Below are positions 32,709 to 41,584 of a stretch of 42,656 nucleotides of DNA, one piece after another (positions within the stretch are counted from its first letter, which is position 1; every line of letters begins with the position of its first letter). The position numbers were made by a program, and so were the translations under genes. The notes below the pieces were generated by a model, which saw only the letters and a program-made list of their open reading frames with translations, had not been told where the DNA came from and did no database searches. The DNA comes from Campylobacterales bacterium (GTDB lineage: Bacteria; Campylobacterota; Campylobacteria; Campylobacterales; QNZT01). Where the stretch lies: positions 1 to 42,656 of the forward strand of contig JALUNR010000051.1 in assembly GCA_027055005.1 (NCBI GenBank), in the 5' to 3' direction.

Positions 32709-32984
32709 TTAGTCTTCTACAACTGGTTCTCCAGCCTCTCCTCTGCTATCACTTAGAGTTTGACCATCTTTTGGTTCACCCCAAACAATACACCCTTCTG
32801 TAGGACATGCTTCAGCACAAGCTGGTTCGTCATGATGACCTACACACTCAACACATTTATCTTCATAAACATAGTAAGTTTCTTCACCTGTTGGATTATC
32901 CTCGTCATCAACGATAGCCTCAACTGGACACTCGTCTATACAAGCACCACAGTTTATACATATATCAGTAATTACAACTGCCAT
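32709..32984 (-). CDS. fdxA: 2x[4Fe-4S] ferredoxin (Allochromatium type)
   Basis: The 91-residue ferredoxin has C9, C12, C15, C19 and C44, C47, C56, C60, with eight residues between the second and third cysteine of cluster II and a C-terminal helix/tail, the Alvin-like low-potential type. It is a likely electron carrier for pyruvate:ferredoxin oxidoreductase. It lies between metK and ndk. From memory, fdxA lies next to ahpC in C. jejuni too. Confidence 0.92.
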   Translation of the reverse strand: MAVVITDICINCGACIDECPVEAIVDDEDNPTGEETYYVYEDKCVECVGHHDEPACAEACPTEGCIVWGEPKDGQTLSDSRGEAGEPVVED

Positions 32985-33025
32985 ATTTTCTCCTTCTTTT
33001 AAAATGGAATTAAAATTATATCATC

Positions 33026-34183
33026 CTAAATATTAAAATAGCTTTTAATATCTTCAACTTTATCTAACTTTTCCCAAGTAAATGAATCTTCTTCTCTTCC
33101 AAAATGCCCATATGAAGCTGTTTTAAAATATCTAGGTTTTAAAAGATCTAAACTTTCTATAATCCCCTTTGGAGTAAGCTTAAAAATCTCTCTTACTGCA
33201 CTTTCTAACTTAGTATCATCTACATTTGAAGTACCATGCGTATCGACATATATAGATACTGGTTCAACTACACCTATGGCATAAGCTAGTTGGATTGTTA
33301 CTTTTTCACTCACTCCTGCCCCTACTAAGTTTTTTGCAATGTATCTTGCCATATAAGCTGCACTTCTATCTACTTTACTTGGATCTTTACCACTAAAAGC
33401 TCCACCACCATGAGGACAACTTCCACCATAAGTATCAACAATAATCTTTCTTCCAGTAAGTCCTGCATCACCTTGAGGACCTCCAATAACAAATCTTCCT
33501 GTTGGATTGATATGATATTTTATATTATCTGTTATTATATTTGTTGGTAGGTTTTTCTTTACAACTTCTTCTATAACTGCTTCTTTTAAATCATCTTGGC
33601 TAATATTATCTGAGTGTTGAGTAGAAACAACTATTGTATCTATCTCTGCTGGTTTTCCATCTATATATCTAACTGTTACTTGAGCTTTTCCATCCGGCCT
33701 TAAAAATGGCAAAGTTCCATTTTTTCTACTCTTTGCCAAAGATGAAGTTAATTTATGAGCTAAAGTTATAGGTAGAGGCATCAGAACATCAGTTTCATGA
33801 CAAGCATAACCAAACATCAAACCTTGATCTCCAGCTCCTATTTCACCATCTGCTTGGTCAACTCCTTGGTTTATATCTGAACTTTGTTCTCCTACTCCGT
33901 TTAGTACTCCAGCACTTCTATAATCAAATCCAAATTGAGCATCGGTGTAGCCAATATTTCTAACTACTTCTCTTGCTATATCTTGCATAGGTGCATAAGT
34001 AGTAGTTTTTAACTCTCCTGCTATAACACAAAAACCATTTGAAAGCAAAGTTTCACAAGCAACTCTAGCATTTGGATCTCTTTCAATAATATAATCTAAT
34101 ATTGCATCACTTATTTGGTCAGCCATTTTATCTGGATGTCCCTCAGTAACACTCTCACTAGTAAATAAATATTCATTTATCAT
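33026..34183 (-). CDS. metK: S-adenosylmethionine synthetase
   Basis: MetK makes SAM from methionine and ATP. The 385 residues contain TSESVTEGHPDKMADQISDAILD at the N-terminus, GAGDQGLMFGYA, and GGGAFSGKDPSKVDRSAAYMARY, all standard. The protein is complete. It supplies SAM for NirE and NirJ as well as general methylation. Confidence 0.97.
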   Translation of the reverse strand: MINEYLFTSESVTEGHPDKMADQISDAILDYIIERDPNARVACETLLSNGFCVIAGELKTTTYAPMQDIAREVVRNIGYTDAQFGFDYRSAGVLNGVGEQSSDINQGVDQADGEIGAGDQGLMFGYACHETDVLMPLPITLAHKLTSSLAKSRKNGTLPFLRPDGKAQVTVRYIDGKPAEIDTIVVSTQHSDNISQDDLKEAVIEEVVKKNLPTNIITDNIKYHINPTGRFVIGGPQGDAGLTGRKIIVDTYGGSCPHGGGAFSGKDPSKVDRSAAYMARYIAKNLVGAGVSEKVTIQLAYAIGVVEPVSIYVDTHGTSNVDDTKLESAVREIFKLTPKGIIESLDLLKPRYFKTASYGHFGREEDSFTWEKLDKVEDIKSYFNI

Positions 34184-34296
34184 CGTTTTCTTGATCCTTT
34201 ATATTTAAATTTTATAAAATGCAATAGTATCTAATCTTTTTTTAAGAGTTTATTGGATAATATTTTTCTTCAAATAATTTTTAACAAGGAGAAATT

Positions 34297-34893
34297 ATGT
34301 TAGTAACAAAAAAAGCACCAGATTTTACAGCAAGTGCTGTTTTAGCTGATGGTAGTATAGTTGAAGATTTTAATCTTTATAAAAACTTTGGAGAAAAGGG
34401 TACAGTTTTATTTTTCTATCCACTTGATTTTACATTTGTTTGTCCAAGCGAGATTATCGCATTTTCTCACAGAATAGAAGAGTTTTCTAAAAGAGGAATA
34501 AATGTTATCGGTGTTTCAGTTGATAGTCAGTTTTCACACTTTGCATGGAGAGAAACTCCAGAAAAAGAGGGTGGTATAGGAAGAGTTAAATATCCATTAG
34601 TAGCTGATCTTAGTAAACAAATATCAAAAGATTATGATGTACTACTTGATGGTGGTGTTGCACTTAGAGGAAGTTTTTTGATAGATGCTGATGGAACAAT
34701 AAGACATGCAGTTATAAATGACTTACCACTTGGAAGAAATATAGATGAAATGCTAAGAATGGTAGATACTATGCTATTTACAAATGAACATGGAGAAGTA
34801 TGTCCTGCTGGATGGCAACCAGGCGATGAAGGAATGAAACCAAATACTGATGGTGTTGCTGAATACTTAAGTAAACATGCTGAAGAGTTGTAA
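34297..34893 (+). CDS. ahpC: Typical 2-Cys peroxiredoxin (AhpC/TSA)
   Basis: A 198-residue peroxidase that reduces H2O2, organic peroxides and peroxynitrite. The peroxidatic Cys49 lies in DFTFVCPSEI, the resolving Cys169 in GEVCPAGWQPGDEGMKP. Arg123-region and DGGVALRG match the family. An AAGGAGAAA precedes the ATG; GATAAT at 34256-34261 could be the -10. It is the only plus-strand gene between metK and the flagellar operon, matching the ahpC position next to fdxA in Campylobacter. Confidence 0.93.
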   Translation: MLVTKKAPDFTASAVLADGSIVEDFNLYKNFGEKGTVLFFYPLDFTFVCPSEIIAFSHRIEEFSKRGINVIGVSVDSQFSHFAWRETPEKEGGIGRVKYPLVADLSKQISKDYDVLLDGGVALRGSFLIDADGTIRHAVINDLPLGRNIDEMLRMVDTMLFTNEHGEVCPAGWQPGDEGMKPNTDGVAEYLSKHAEEL

Positions 34894-34898
34894 CTAGT

Positions 34899-34926
34899 TT
34901 ATGAGAGGATTTTTTTCCTCTCATAA
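34899..34926. terminator. Hairpin shared by the ends of ahpC and the convergent small gene
   Basis: A perfect 10-base inverted repeat TTATGAGAGG ... CCTCTCATAA with an 8-base T-rich loop begins six bases after the ahpC stop. It includes the last codons and stop of the convergent 101-residue gene. It can form in both transcripts; neither has a long U run after it. Confidence 0.6.
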
Positions 34927-35204
34927 TACCACCAATATACAAAACCAAATCCTATAATAATATTTAAAATACTATTTTCACTTATCATTTGAGCTGTTTC
35001 TTGATACAGTTTTTTCATTATCTGACTACTTTCTTGTGTTGCCAAGTGTTCAAAATAAACTTTTAACTCTGTTCCCCAAAAATATGCTATAATCTCTGGT
35101 ACAAAGAAAAAAAATACTATACCTATCAATGCCCACCAAGTTGATTTTGGTTTTAATTGTTCTTTTGCTTCATGAAGTTTATCTTTATTTATTTTAATTT
35201 TCAA
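34899..35204 (-). CDS. Small membrane protein after dxs, unknown function
   Basis: Not recognised. The 101 residues have a charged N-terminus and two transmembrane helices (about 23-42 and 79-94). The start is TTG at 35204, supported by AAGGAAAG five to six bases ahead; it overlaps the dxs stop by 11 bases. It is the last gene of the pheA-dxs operon and its end is built into a terminator-like hairpin. Confidence 0.65.
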   Translation of the reverse strand: MKIKINKDKLHEAKEQLKPKSTWWALIGIVFFFFVPEIIAYFWGTELKVYFEHLATQESSQIMKKLYQETAQMISENSILNIIIGFGFVYWWYYERKKILS

Positions 35205-36999
35205 GTACTTTCCTTGCTAGTTGAGTTGGTAAAAGTCCTAAACTTTTTTCTACCAATCTCGTATTTCCATGTTCTATAAATTTATCCTCATATTCAAAAC
35301 TTACTATTTTAACATCTAAAATATTTTCTTCTTGTAAAAATTCTTCCAAAGATGTAGCTACTCCACCTATTTTCGCAGTATCACTAAAAACAAACCATTT
35401 TTTATGTTTTTGAGAAAGTTCTTTTAGCAATTTTTTATCCAATGGTTTTAGAAAAATCAAATCAACTATTGTCACATCTTTTTTTAATTCTTTTGAAGTT
35501 TGATATGCTTTTGAAACTCCTGTTCCATAACCTATAAAGGCTAAATCTGAATCTGAAGTTTGTAAAACTTCACCTTTTGCAAAACTTATTTCTTTTGCAT
35601 CGTGGTCCAATTCAAAAAAACTTCCCCGTGGATACCTAAATGCTATAGGAGAAGGAAAATCTTTAGTAAACTCTATCACATTTTCTAACATTTTTGCATC
35701 TCTTGGAGCTATAAGAGTCATATTTGGAATACATCTTAAAAAACTTACATCAAATACACCCTGATGAGTTTCTCCATCCTCTCCTACTATTCCCGCCCTG
35801 TCTATTGCAAATTTTATAGGAAGATTTAAAATACAACTATCATGTATAATTTGATCATAAGCTCTTTGTAAAAAGGTAGAATAAATAGCTACATAAGGTT
35901 TAAATCCTTCTTTTGCCATAGCTGCCATAGAAGTAACTGCATGCTGTTCTGCTATAGCTACATCCCAAAACCTTTCGGGAAATTCTTCCATAAGTGGTTT
36001 TAATCCAGTTCCACTTGGCATAGCAGCTGTTACTCCAACTACTTTTTTATCTTTTCTTGCTAACTCTAAAAGTTTATCCGAAAATATTTTTGTAGCACTT
36101 GGAGCTTTTGACTTACTTAAAGACTCACCCGTCTCAAGATCAAATTTTCCAACCCCATGCCAATGCTCTTGAGTTCCTTCAGCTTTATTGTAACCTTTTC
36201 CTTTTATAGTTTGAGCATGAATTAAAACTGGTTTTTTCATCTCTTTTGCAATTTTAAAAGTTTCTATTAAAGATGATACATTATGACCATCAACTGGACC
36301 TATATACTCTATGCCTAACTCTTCAAAAAGTACTCCTGGAGTTATCAGCTTTAAACTTTCATCAAACTTTCTTGCCATATATGATGCACTATCTGGGAAA
36401 TGTTCTAGTATAGTTTTAGTAGTTTTTTTAAACTTTTGATAAAATTTTCCACTTACCACATGTGAAAGATAGTTACTTATAGCCCCAATAGGTTTACTAA
36501 TACTCATCTCATTATCATTTAATATAATAACTACTGGGTATTTTCTATCTCCAAGTTCATTTAAAGCTTCATATACCATACCTGCACTCATAGATCCATC
36601 ACCTATAAATGCAACTGGTACTCTATCTTCACCTTTTAATTTTATCGCCTTAGCAGCACCAACTGCAAGTGAAATAGAAGTTGAACTATGTCCTGCTATA
36701 AAGTAATCTTCATCACTTTCACTAGGTTTTGTATATCCACTAAGTCCACCAAATGTTCTTAAAGTATCAAATTTATCCCATCTGCCCGTTAGAAGTTTAT
36801 GTGCATAAGCTTGGTGTGATACATCAAAAATAAATGGATCTGATTTACTATCAAAAACAGAGTGCATCGCAACTATAAGTTCAACAGCACCTAAAGTAGA
36901 GCTTAAATGACCACCATTTTTACTAACAGTTTTAAGTATTTTTTCTCGTATATCTTGACATAGAGTTTCTAACTCTTTTGTAGTTTTTTCTTTTAGCAT
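35194..36999 (-). CDS. dxs: 1-deoxy-D-xylulose-5-phosphate synthase
   Basis: Dxs condenses pyruvate and glyceraldehyde-3-phosphate, the first step of the MEP isoprenoid route that feeds the polyprenyl synthase at 16765. The 601 residues contain GHLSSTLGAVELIVA, the thiamine motif GDGSMSAGMVYEALN, IGPVDGHN, and the C-terminal transketolase segment with AEQHAVTSMAAMAKEG. It follows fliH by 10 bases, the same order as in C. jejuni. Confidence 0.96.
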   Translation of the reverse strand: MLKEKTTKELETLCQDIREKILKTVSKNGGHLSSTLGAVELIVAMHSVFDSKSDPFIFDVSHQAYAHKLLTGRWDKFDTLRTFGGLSGYTKPSESDEDYFIAGHSSTSISLAVGAAKAIKLKGEDRVPVAFIGDGSMSAGMVYEALNELGDRKYPVVIILNDNEMSISKPIGAISNYLSHVVSGKFYQKFKKTTKTILEHFPDSASYMARKFDESLKLITPGVLFEELGIEYIGPVDGHNVSSLIETFKIAKEMKKPVLIHAQTIKGKGYNKAEGTQEHWHGVGKFDLETGESLSKSKAPSATKIFSDKLLELARKDKKVVGVTAAMPSGTGLKPLMEEFPERFWDVAIAEQHAVTSMAAMAKEGFKPYVAIYSTFLQRAYDQIIHDSCILNLPIKFAIDRAGIVGEDGETHQGVFDVSFLRCIPNMTLIAPRDAKMLENVIEFTKDFPSPIAFRYPRGSFFELDHDAKEISFAKGEVLQTSDSDLAFIGYGTGVSKAYQTSKELKKDVTIVDLIFLKPLDKKLLKELSQKHKKWFVFSDTAKIGGVATSLEEFLQEENILDVKIVSFEYEDKFIEHGNTRLVEKSLGLLPTQLARKVLEN

Positions 37000-37009
37000 A
37001 TGGAATACC

Positions 37010-37750
37010 CTAACTCTCTTTTATAAGTTGAAGAGTTTTTTTGAATCTAGTTGATATAGTTCCATCTATATTTTTTTTAGGGGAGAGTATAACAACTCCC
37101 CCTCTTTGTATAGAGTTATCAGATATAACTTTTATATTTTTATTTAATCCTTGATTTAAAACTTCTTCATAATCAATAGGATTTACCAATACTCTCACAT
37201 CCAACTCATCTTTTATACTAGATACTAAATATTTCACAATGGACTTAGCAACAAGATTAGAATTTTCTTCAATCTCTTTTTTTATTACTTTTTGAGCTAT
37301 TATAATAGAAGTTTCTATAAGTTCTTCTTCAATCTCACTAAGTCTTTGTTTTATTTGTATCTCTAGCTCTTGAAGTTTTGTAGTCGCTGAAAGATATTGT
37401 ATTTTTAATGCCTCTATTTCACTTTCATTTGCTTCTTTTGTATCTTTTACACCTTGAGTATAACTTTCATCTTTTACTTTTATCAATTCTTGTTGATGTA
37501 GTTTTTTGTCTTCTTCTCTTTGCATTTGTAGATTTACAACTTGAGAAGATAACTCCTCTATCCTCTGAAATAACTCTTTGTTGTTATTTTCTTCCTTTGG
37601 ATTCTTAATTTCTTCTGATTCTTTATTATTTTTATTATTAAATATAGATGATAAATCAACCTTTTTTGAATTTTCTTTTTTATATTGCTTAAATACAAAC
37701 TTTTCTATATTATGTTGATTTGATTTGCTATCATGTATTATCTTACTCAC
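37010..37750 (-). CDS. fliH: Flagellar assembly protein FliH
   Basis: FliH links the ATPase FliI to the C-ring and delays its activity during flagellar export. The 246-residue product has a Lys/Asn/Glu-rich N-terminus, a long coiled coil (about 60-150) and the conserved C-terminal domain with ISTRFKKTLQLI. The start is GTG at 37750, overlapping the fliG TAG by one base. The call depends on gene order as well as the coiled-coil/C-terminal pattern. Confidence 0.88.
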   Translation of the reverse strand: MSKIIHDSKSNQHNIEKFVFKQYKKENSKKVDLSSIFNNKNNKESEEIKNPKEENNNKELFQRIEELSSQVVNLQMQREEDKKLHQQELIKVKDESYTQGVKDTKEANESEIEALKIQYLSATTKLQELEIQIKQRLSEIEEELIETSIIIAQKVIKKEIEENSNLVAKSIVKYLVSSIKDELDVRVLVNPIDYEEVLNQGLNKNIKVISDNSIQRGGVVILSPKKNIDGTISTRFKKTLQLIKES

Positions 37751-38781
37751 TACTCGATTACCTCATCAGCATCGCCTATTTGGATCTTACCTAACTCTAC
37801 CATTTTTTGTATCTCATCAACTATTTTTCTCTGAGATTCTTCCACATCTTTTACTTTTACTGGTCCTAAAAATTGTAACTCTTCTTCAAAAGCTTCTGAT
37901 GCTCTTTGTGACATATTTTCTAAAAATTTTTGTTTTAACTCATCAGTCGCACCTTTAAGGGCAATCATAAGAACATTTTTATCTAACTCTTTTAATATTT
38001 CTCTAATTGAATTTTTATCAAGCTTGATAATATCTTCAAATGTAAACATAAGTTCTTTTATAGTAGTTGCGAGTTCTAAATCCTCTTTTTCTAGTTTTTC
38101 AATAGTGTCTTTAGAAGCCTTTTGACTAAGTTTATTTAAAACTTCTGCAACTGCACGAGGTCCACCAACTTCTACTTTGTAAGATGTCAAAGCCTCTAAC
38201 TTTTTCTCTAAAATAGTTGAAATTCTTTTTATCACTGTTGGAGAAATATCTCCTAAATTTGCCATCCGTAAAGTTATATCAGCTCTTAAATCATCTTCAA
38301 AATAAGAGAGTGTTTCCGCTGCTAAATTTGGTTCCATATGAGCTATGATAAGAGCTACTGTTTGAGGATGTTCTTGTTGAATAAATCCAGCTAATTGATC
38401 AGGCTTTACTTTACTTAAATAAGCAAAACTTTTGCTTTCTCCTAACTCTTTAGCTAATTTATTTAATATAAGTTGGGCTGTATCTGCTGGAAATGTTTTA
38501 AAAAGTATCTCTTTTGCATATTCTATACCACCGCCTACAAGATACTTGTTTGATTGTATTAGTGCACTAAACTCTACTATTATGGCTGTTGCTATTGGTT
38601 TATCTACTCTTCTCGCTCTAGCGATACTTGCACTTATCTCTGTTATCATATCTATATCGAGATTTGAAAAGATTTTTGAAGTTGTATCATCTCCTATCTC
38701 AGTCAAAAATATAGCTAGTTTCTCTTTTATACTAAGTGCTTCATAAATTGCCTTTTGCTCTTCACTTAGTTTAGTTTCCAT
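37750..38781 (-). CDS. fliG: Flagellar motor switch protein FliG
   Basis: The 343-residue FliG forms the upper C-ring, carrying torque and switching direction. N-domain, middle domain with EHPQTVALIIAHM (the EHPQ motif that contacts FliM) and C-domain with the charged torque helix (IKLDKNSIREILKELDKNVLMIALKG) are all present. It lies between fliF and fliH. Confidence 0.95.
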   Translation of the reverse strand: METKLSEEQKAIYEALSIKEKLAIFLTEIGDDTTSKIFSNLDIDMITEISASIARARRVDKPIATAIIVEFSALIQSNKYLVGGGIEYAKEILFKTFPADTAQLILNKLAKELGESKSFAYLSKVKPDQLAGFIQQEHPQTVALIIAHMEPNLAAETLSYFEDDLRADITLRMANLGDISPTVIKRISTILEKKLEALTSYKVEVGGPRAVAEVLNKLSQKASKDTIEKLEKEDLELATTIKELMFTFEDIIKLDKNSIREILKELDKNVLMIALKGATDELKQKFLENMSQRASEAFEEELQFLGPVKVKDVEESQRKIVDEIQKMVELGKIQIGDADEVIE

Positions 38782-38790
38782 AATAGTTCC

Positions 38791-40461
38791 TTATACTTCT
38801 TTTTCATCATTTAACATCGCTTTTATAATATTAGCAATCTCTTCAGGAGCAGTTTCAATATCTTCTTTTACTTTTTCTAATAATACTTCGTGCCTAAGTT
38901 CATCTTGGTCAAGTGTTCCACCTATACCAAGCTCTTGTTCAACTTTTTTCTTCATCTTATTATACTCCTCTAAAGAGGATATATCCTCTTCATCTTCTAT
39001 TCCAAATTCACTATCTTTATCATTTTCATTAAGTTCAGGTTCATTATAATTTTCAAGCATCTTTTCACTAAATGGAACAATAAACTTTCTATAAAAAATA
39101 AATAAAATAAGCCCTGCAAAAAGATACTTTAAAAGTGGTGTAAAAGGATTTACATAATTTTGCAATATTTTATTTATTTTGTTTTTATTTTGCTGTTTAA
39201 AAGATGTATTACTAAACTCAAAGTTATTTACACTTACACTATCGCCTCTTTTAGGATCAAACCCTATTGTATTTTTTACAATACTAGTGATATTTGTTAT
39301 TTCATCTTTTGTTAGAGGGATATAAGTTATCTTACCTTTTTCATCTTTATAATTTCCATCTACAACTACTGCTGCACTAATCCTTTTTAAAGTAGCAAAC
39401 TCTCCTTTTATATCAGTAACCTTTTTTGAAACTTCATAGTTAGTTGTAGTTGAACTTTTTGAGTATTTTTCTTGCTCTTTTTTTGCACCATTTGGTTGAA
39501 TAGGACCTATATTACTGATAGCCCCAGGAACTCCTGAACTGTCTTTTTTAGCAGTTCCTGTTCGTTTTTCTTCGATAGTTTTTTCACTTCTTACTACATT
39601 TTCTGGATCATAATATTCACTTTTTTCTCTTTTTTGTTTAAAATCAAAACTTGCATTTACTTTCGCTACTAGTTTATTCTTACCACCAATAATAGGAGTT
39701 AAAACTGCTTCTATCTTTTTTTCTAGTGTTCTTTCATACTCTTTTTTATATCTTATCTGAGCCTTTACCAAATCATTGTCATATCCACCTAAGTCTTCAC
39801 TTTCAAGTGGATTTCCATTTTCATCTATAAGCTTTACATTTTCACTTTTTAACTTTGGAACTGAAGCTGCAACTAAATTTTTTATACCTACTATCTGTTT
39901 AAAAGAAAGTTTCATAGAAGGTTGTAAAACCAATACTACCGAAGCAGTAGGAAGTTCTGATTTTTCAGTAAAAACACTATCTTTTGGAAAAGCTATATGT
40001 ACTTTTGCATCTTTTATAGGAAGTAAAGATTCAACTGTTTTTGATAACTCTCCCTCTAATGCTCTTAAATATTTTATATTTTGAGCAAACTCTGTTTCTC
40101 CAAACTGTGTCTTATCAAATAGTTCAAATCCAACTTTAGAACTTTTTGGTATTCCTTTTGAAGCTATTGTTATTCTTTCTTTATAAACTACATTTTTAGG
40201 AACTTTTATAGTATTATCATTTACTATTTTATAAGGAATATTATCTTTTTCTAACTGGTCAATAACCAAAGCAGAATCACTAGCACTGATATTGTCAAAA
40301 AGTATTGCATAATCATTTTTATTTTTATTAGTTGTATATAAAACCAAAAAAACAATAAAAGCTATCACTGCAAAAGTTGATATACCTATAACCCACTTTT
40401 GCTTTGCACCTAAGTTCTTAACAAGTGCCGTGATTTGCTCCAATATAGTAGTAAAGTTCAT
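38791..40461 (-). CDS. fliF: Flagellar MS-ring protein FliF
   Basis: FliF builds the MS ring, the base on which the export gate and C-ring assemble. The 556-residue protein has an N-terminal membrane helix (about 25-45), two ring-building domains with the DYAILFDNISASDSALV and PKSSKVGFELFDK segments, and a second helix (about 440-460). The C-terminal cytoplasmic tail is the one that binds FliG. I use ATG 40461; the preceding TTG is less likely. It starts the flagellar part of the operon, 20 bases after hisC. Confidence 0.95.
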   Translation of the reverse strand: MNFTTILEQITALVKNLGAKQKWVIGISTFAVIAFIVFLVLYTTNKNKNDYAILFDNISASDSALVIDQLEKDNIPYKIVNDNTIKVPKNVVYKERITIASKGIPKSSKVGFELFDKTQFGETEFAQNIKYLRALEGELSKTVESLLPIKDAKVHIAFPKDSVFTEKSELPTASVVLVLQPSMKLSFKQIVGIKNLVAASVPKLKSENVKLIDENGNPLESEDLGGYDNDLVKAQIRYKKEYERTLEKKIEAVLTPIIGGKNKLVAKVNASFDFKQKREKSEYYDPENVVRSEKTIEEKRTGTAKKDSSGVPGAISNIGPIQPNGAKKEQEKYSKSSTTTNYEVSKKVTDIKGEFATLKRISAAVVVDGNYKDEKGKITYIPLTKDEITNITSIVKNTIGFDPKRGDSVSVNNFEFSNTSFKQQNKNKINKILQNYVNPFTPLLKYLFAGLILFIFYRKFIVPFSEKMLENYNEPELNENDKDSEFGIEDEEDISSLEEYNKMKKKVEQELGIGGTLDQDELRHEVLLEKVKEDIETAPEEIANIIKAMLNDEKEV

Positions 40462-40483
40462 CAAATCTACCTAAATTATGATA

Positions 40484-41584
40484 TTATAGGACACTTCTAA
40501 AAACCTCCAAAAATTTATCATTTTGCTCAGGTTTTCCAATAGTAACCCTTATGGCATTTAACCCATAGGATGTTAAATCTCGCACAATTATACCCTTTTT
40601 AAGCAAAATATTTGCTATTTCTTTAGAATTAAATTTTTCTTCAAAGAGTAAAGTAATAAAATTTGTATAACTATTTATAAAATTTATTTTATTTCTTTGT
40701 GCAAAATTTTCATATTTTTTCATCTGAGAAAAGTTTTGCTGGATGGAAAATTTTACAAATTCTTTATCTTTTAAAGCTTCTACTGCTGCTTCTAGGGATA
40801 GGGTTGTGATATTAAAAGGTGGACGAAGTTTATATAAGTTTTCTATTATAAATTTATTTGATATTCCATACCCAACTCTCATTCCTCCAAGTCCATATGC
40901 TTTTGAAAAAGTTCCAAGATATAAAACATTTGAAAAAGTATTTATCAAATCTTTTACATTTATAGCATAATCTTTATCTTTAAAAGATGCATACTCATTA
41001 TATGCTCCATCTATAACAATTAAAGTATTTGCATCGACCTCTCTTATAAATTTATAAACTTCTTTTGTTTGTAAACTTTCTCCTAGAGGATTATTTGGAA
41101 GACATAAAAATATGATAGAAATTTTATCTTTGTTTTTTTGATAAATATCATAAAACTCTTCTAAGTTATGAGTATTTGATGGAGTTTTAAAAACTTTTGC
41201 TCCTATCTGTTTTGCATATATTTCATACATCGCAAATGTTACGCCAGCTGTTAAAATCCCTTTTTGTCTGTTTGCCTTTGCTCTTATAGCAAACTCTATA
41301 ACTTGATCACTTCCAGCACCTATTATGATATTTTTAGTGTCAACTTCAAACCTTTTTGATAACCCATTTTTTAAGCGATACATACTATCATCTGGATATT
41401 GGCTCATTAAGTGAGCAGAGTTTTTTACTACCTCTACTACTTTTGGGCTTACTCCGTTTGGATTTTCATTTGATGCTAATTTTATCACATTTTTAGGTTC
41501 TATTCCAAACTCTCTTACTACTAACTCAATAGGTTTCCCACCCTCATAAGTTACTATATCTTTAAGTTCATCGTTAAAAATCAT
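40484..41584 (-). CDS. hisC: Histidinol-phosphate aminotransferase
   Basis: A PLP enzyme of the type-I fold that converts imidazole acetol phosphate to histidinol phosphate. The 366 residues show LASNENPNGVSP, PNNPLGE, VIDGAYNEY and the PLP lysine in GTFSKAYGLGGMRVGY. I chose ATG 41584, which overlaps the pheA TGA by four bases (ATGA), with GGAG ahead; a longer frame has no ribosome site. Many family members also transaminate aromatic amino acids, which suits its place after pheA. Confidence 0.93.
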   Translation of the reverse strand: MIFNDELKDIVTYEGGKPIELVVREFGIEPKNVIKLASNENPNGVSPKVVEVVKNSAHLMSQYPDDSMYRLKNGLSKRFEVDTKNIIIGAGSDQVIEFAIRAKANRQKGILTAGVTFAMYEIYAKQIGAKVFKTPSNTHNLEEFYDIYQKNKDKISIIFLCLPNNPLGESLQTKEVYKFIREVDANTLIVIDGAYNEYASFKDKDYAINVKDLINTFSNVLYLGTFSKAYGLGGMRVGYGISNKFIIENLYKLRPPFNITTLSLEAAVEALKDKEFVKFSIQQNFSQMKKYENFAQRNKINFINSYTNFITLLFEEKFNSKEIANILLKKGIIVRDLTSYGLNAIRVTIGKPEQNDKFLEVFRSVL

